DNA from: an uncultured Aquimarina sp.
GTDB lineage: Bacteria > Bacteroidota > Bacteroidia > Flavobacteriales > Flavobacteriaceae
Direction of reading: 5' to 3'
NCBI RefSeq assembly: GCF_947500065.1
Contig: NZ_CANMQT010000002.1
Location: forward strand, 620,001-684,000
Length of the DNA stretch: 64,000 bases
This document shows, piece after piece, positions 61,118-64,000 of this stretch; within the stretch, counting starts at the first letter, position 1; each line of letters starts with the position of its first letter. Under the pieces are notes generated by a model. That model searched no databases, had not been told where the DNA came from, and saw only the letters and a program-made list of their open reading frames with translations. The position numbers were made by a program, and so were the translations under genes.

Positions 61118-64000
61118 TTCTCCTATACCAAAACAAACTTAGTAAGATCAGCGCCAAAACACCAAATCCAATTAACCAATATATATAATCATTGTTATGG
61201 AACTGGATCGGAGTCCTATCTCCAACTAAATAAAATCCTCCCCAATAAAACGGTTGAGTTCTGTTTAGGTTTGCGTTACTCAAATATTGTAATTTTGCTT
61301 GCTGGAGTGCTTTCGCTTTACTCATTCCTTCTTTTAGATTGGTATAAAAGTATTTCATCAACTCTGGAGTGGTTTGATCAGATACTTCCCAACTACTTAA
61401 CAACAAACTCTTCGTTCCTGCATACTGAAAAGCAGTTCCTAAACTCATAATTCCTTCTCCTTTGGCTATTTTACCCGTTCCCGTATTACACGCACTAAGG
61501 ACGGTAAGTTTTGCAGGAATATCTAATGCAAACAGTTCATGGCTGTATAATAAATTATCTTCTATAGTATCCTTATTTTTTGTGAAAAAGAGTTTAGAAT
61601 TCTCCGGCCGTTCATTATCTACTTCTCCATGTAAAGCGAGATGCAAAATATTATACTGACTTGCATGTTGCTTAAAATTTGCCTCTACAGCTTCTGATCC
61701 ATAAAAATAATTTCCATCGATGATATCGGCAATGGCTTTGATCTCTTTACGAGTTCCTGGTAAATCGTCTCCTGTATCTCTTAGGGTTGCTAAACTCATT
61801 GTTTTGCTATCCAATACATTCGTGCTATCAGAAAAAGAGAATGCCAAACATTCTTCTTGGTTTTCTGACGTTTCTATAAGGTTTTTATCTTCTGAAAATA
61901 ATAGTGTAGCAGAATTAGCATAAGAAATCACATACTCTTTTAGTAGGTAAGATAACTCCTTTGGATTATTAGAACCATCTTTCTGACTCAATAACAAATC
62001 AAAATTAAGATGCCACAGCGGCCCATCCGGAACGATAATCAACTCATCACCTGCAATCTGATCTTTTAAAGACATTATTAATTGTTGATGAAGTTGGAAA
62101 GCCAATTCTTTGTATGCTCTAATATTCTTATCAATAATTGTTGCTCTTAATTTTTCTACTTGCTCTGTAAGTTTTGGGGTTACAAGTTCTTTTACTGCAA
62201 TCGTATTCTTCGAAATCGCAAACGCATAAGTGAAGCTATCCGCAGTAAAAAACTCTAATAATGTTGTTTTATCATCCAGTTTTTGTTGAATCTTATCTAG
62301 TGAAACGACATCATTATCATATTTTAATTGATGGTACTTAGGATACTTACTTTCTACAACCTCGGATAAAGAATCTTGCCTTCTATCAATTTTAAACAAT
62401 TCGTTTTTATAGTCTTCAATTTTTACAGAATCTATTGCAGTTTTAGATTGTTCTTCGGCAATCTTTGATCGATAAAAAGCACGGAGAGACTTTAGAGATT
62501 TTTCTAATTCTAATGTTTTTTCCGGTAAGCCCATAAAACCCTTCGCATTGGCATCACTAAGAAGTTCTTTAAGTATGTTGGACTTACTTTTTTCAGTATA
62601 GTAAAGTGCTTTTTCTATAGCTAGATCATCCTTCGTTTTTTGATAAAACAATATTTGCGTCTCGATAGCATCTCTATAAACTTCTTTGGCTTCCTTGGCA
62701 AAAAAAACCTTGTCTTCATATTTCTGAAATGATTGTCGCACTCTGTCAACAAGAATATCTATATCTTGGTATAGGAGAATACTTCTCTTAAGGTCTAGTT
62801 CCTTATTATTCTGTTGATATCGTAATTGTAAAGTTTTAGCTTTTCCCTTTAAGCTTTTTAACAACAATTGCCAATTATAATAATTATTAGGGTCATAAGA
62901 GTCTTGAGTACTGTTTTGATAGTTCTTTTTAGAACTTGCATCTAATGCTTTGTCATAATTAACAATCGCCTTATTATATTCCTTTTGATTTTGATAAACC
63001 TCCGCAATAAGATTATAAGAATCAGCTGTCAATAAATGATTCTCTCCATAAGAACTCTGTAAAATCTCTAACCCTTTCTGGTGGTATACTAATGCATCAT
63101 CATTCTTTTTATTCGAATAATATAGATCCGCAATATTCTTATATACACTTACAATTTTAGGATTATCTTTTTCAAGACTTGCACTGTATATGTCTATGGC
63201 TTTCTTATAATATTCTAATGCAGTATCATAGTCCTTAATTTTCTTATGATAATTACCAATGTTTTGATATCCCTCGGCAACTAAATAATGATTCTCCCCA
63301 AATGCTGTTTTATAGATCTCTATAGCCGTATTATGGTATTCTACTCCATTTTCTAATTCATTCTTTTTACTATAAATAGTACCAATATTGCTATACAAAC
63401 TTGCTACATTGACATGCTGTTCTCCATAAATTTTTACTGCAATATCCAATCCTTTTTTACTGTACTGTAACGATTTCTCATAGGCTCCTTTTTCAAAATA
63501 AGCGACACCCATACTTTCATAAAAGAATGTCAATTCGTACAATTTGTTTTTATTCGTAAAAATTGGTTCTGCTTTTAGATAGTAGCTAATTGCCTTGTCA
63601 TATTGATTAAGGTTGGCATAAGTTATGCCTATATTAATGTAGCTATATCCAACATATAGATGATCTTTTCCTGAGCGATTGATGGTAACTTCCAAAAACT
63701 TTTGATAGTATTCTAGCGCCTTGTCAAGCTTGCCCATATCATCATAAACCATCCCAATATTATTATAAGACCCTCCAGTATTGGAGTGATTAGGATCCAA
63801 CGTTTTAAGGTTAATTTCCAAGGATTTTTTGTGATATTCAAGCGCTTTTTGAAATTTACCTAGTTTTCTATGAATCAAGCCCAGATTACTATAGGATATC
63901 GCAATGTCCGAATGGTTTTCTGGTAACAGCTTTTTTCGAACATCCAATGCTTTCTTGTAATACACAAAAGACTTTTCGTAGTTGGGCGTTTTCTCATAAT
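61092..64000 (-). CDS. TPR-CHAT protein, second tandem copy (5' end outside window)
   Basis: Partial: the frame is open to the window edge, and the GTG at 63965 is inside it rather than a start (upstream codons still read as TPR, NYEKSFVYYKKA). At least 969 residues are present. TPRs fill the first about 360 (GENHYLVAEGYQNIGNYHKKI), a helical linker follows, then a CHAT domain with HLALHGEVDNE and LSACNTGTG, and a membrane helix (YWLIGFGVLALILLSLFWY). The last residues, NSPLERG, and the stop are encoded by a palindromic repeat. Highly similar to the 57684-61046 gene from the linker to the end, while the TPR parts differ more. Confidence 0.9.
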   Translation of the reverse strand, partial: YEKTPNYEKSFVYYKKALDVRKKLLPENHSDIAISYSNLGLIHRKLGKFQKALEYHKKSLEINLKTLDPNHSNTGGSYNNIGMVYDDMGKLDKALEYYQKFLEVTINRSGKDHLYVGYSYINIGITYANLNQYDKAISYYLKAEPIFTNKNKLYELTFFYESMGVAYFEKGAYEKSLQYSKKGLDIAVKIYGEQHVNVASLYSNIGTIYSKKNELENGVEYHNTAIEIYKTAFGENHYLVAEGYQNIGNYHKKIKDYDTALEYYKKAIDIYSASLEKDNPKIVSVYKNIADLYYSNKKNDDALVYHQKGLEILQSSYGENHLLTADSYNLIAEVYQNQKEYNKAIVNYDKALDASSKKNYQNSTQDSYDPNNYYNWQLLLKSLKGKAKTLQLRYQQNNKELDLKRSILLYQDIDILVDRVRQSFQKYEDKVFFAKEAKEVYRDAIETQILFYQKTKDDLAIEKALYYTEKSKSNILKELLSDANAKGFMGLPEKTLELEKSLKSLRAFYRSKIAEEQSKTAIDSVKIEDYKNELFKIDRRQDSLSEVVESKYPKYHQLKYDNDVVSLDKIQQKLDDKTTLLEFFTADSFTYAFAISKNTIAVKELVTPKLTEQVEKLRATIIDKNIRAYKELAFQLHQQLIMSLKDQIAGDELIIVPDGPLWHLNFDLLLSQKDGSNNPKELSYLLKEYVISYANSATLLFSEDKNLIETSENQEECLAFSFSDSTNVLDSKTMSLATLRDTGDDLPGTRKEIKAIADIIDGNYFYGSEAVEANFKQHASQYNILHLALHGEVDNERPENSKLFFTKNKDTIEDNLLYSHELFALDIPAKLTVLSACNTGTGKIAKGEGIMSLGTAFQYAGTKSLLLSSWEVSDQTTPELMKYFYTNLKEGMSKAKALQQAKLQYLSNANLNRTQPFYWGGFYLVGDRTPIQFHNNDYIYWLIGFGVLALILLSLFWYRRRNSPLERG

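Noticed and set aside
61092..63965. Complete 957-residue CHAT gene starting at 63965
   Set aside because: The GTG there is internal; the frame stays open to the window edge with TPR-like sequence upstream.

Overview
The window is AT-rich and reads as chromosome of a marine Bacteroidota, family Flavobacteriaceae (an Aquimarina-like genus is my guess). The signs are: promoters of the TTG-N17-23-TAnnTTTG type instead of -35/-10 boxes; no Shine-Dalgarno sequences before starts; lipoproteins with a Cys-x-Asp/Glu-rich start (the Bacteroidota surface-export signal); CarboxypepD_reg-type TonB receptors; a DUF4270 lipoprotein; an atpD-atpC pair apart from the other ATP synthase genes; and a 29-residue COX24/mS38-like basic protein. 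No rRNA, tRNA, CRISPR array, phage or transposase gene was found.

Layout. 1-3.9 kb: mutY, an HU protein, the 29-residue protein, RNase G and a RecX-like gene. 3.9-7.5 kb: S41 peptidase lipoprotein, membrane AraC-type regulator, JmjC/cupin_8 oxygenase. 7.6-15.7 kb: biotin genes bioB, a beta-ketoacyl synthase and bioF-bioD-bioA, interrupted by a Coa1-like gene, a membrane protein and a lipoprotein. 15.8-17.1 kb: two DUF2975 membrane proteins and a small HTH repressor behind a promoter covered by inverted repeats. 17.3-21.2 kb: membrane-anchored phosphatase, J-domain/KTSC protein, DEAD-box helicase, GNAT acetyltransferase. 21.3-28 kb: LytTR two-component pair divergent from an ABC ATPase and a 1190-residue ABC-permease/M1-peptidase fusion. 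28.1-33.4 kb: hydrolase, membrane LytTR regulator, atpC, atpD, sterol-desaturase-like protein. 33.5-41.2 kb: GDSL lipoprotein and two TonB receptors with the 3' remnant of a third between them. 41.4-45.8 kb: operon of a GT5-like protein, DUF4270 lipoprotein and glmS. 45.9-50.9 kb: panC-panD-flippase, esterase, radA. 50.9-57.4 kb: aldo/keto reductase, small orphan genes, S24/S26-like protein, DUF434 protein, two secreted proteins, OmpA lipoprotein, exonuclease III. 57.7-64 kb: two tandem secreted TPR-CHAT proteins, the second running off the window end.

Most genes are housekeeping or envelope functions. The biotin and pantothenate genes supply cofactors; glmS feeds cell-wall precursors; the TonB receptor/GDSL pair looks like an outer-membrane uptake unit. 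The parts that look least described are the tandem TPR-CHAT proteins with signal peptides and C-terminal anchors, the DUF2975/HTH cassette with its operator-like repeats, the TonB array with a decayed copy, the KAS linked to bioB, and an orphan terminator near 52.2 kb that may mark an unannotated small RNA. Several palindromic intergenic repeats recur, and one has been captured as the C-terminal coding end of the CHAT genes.
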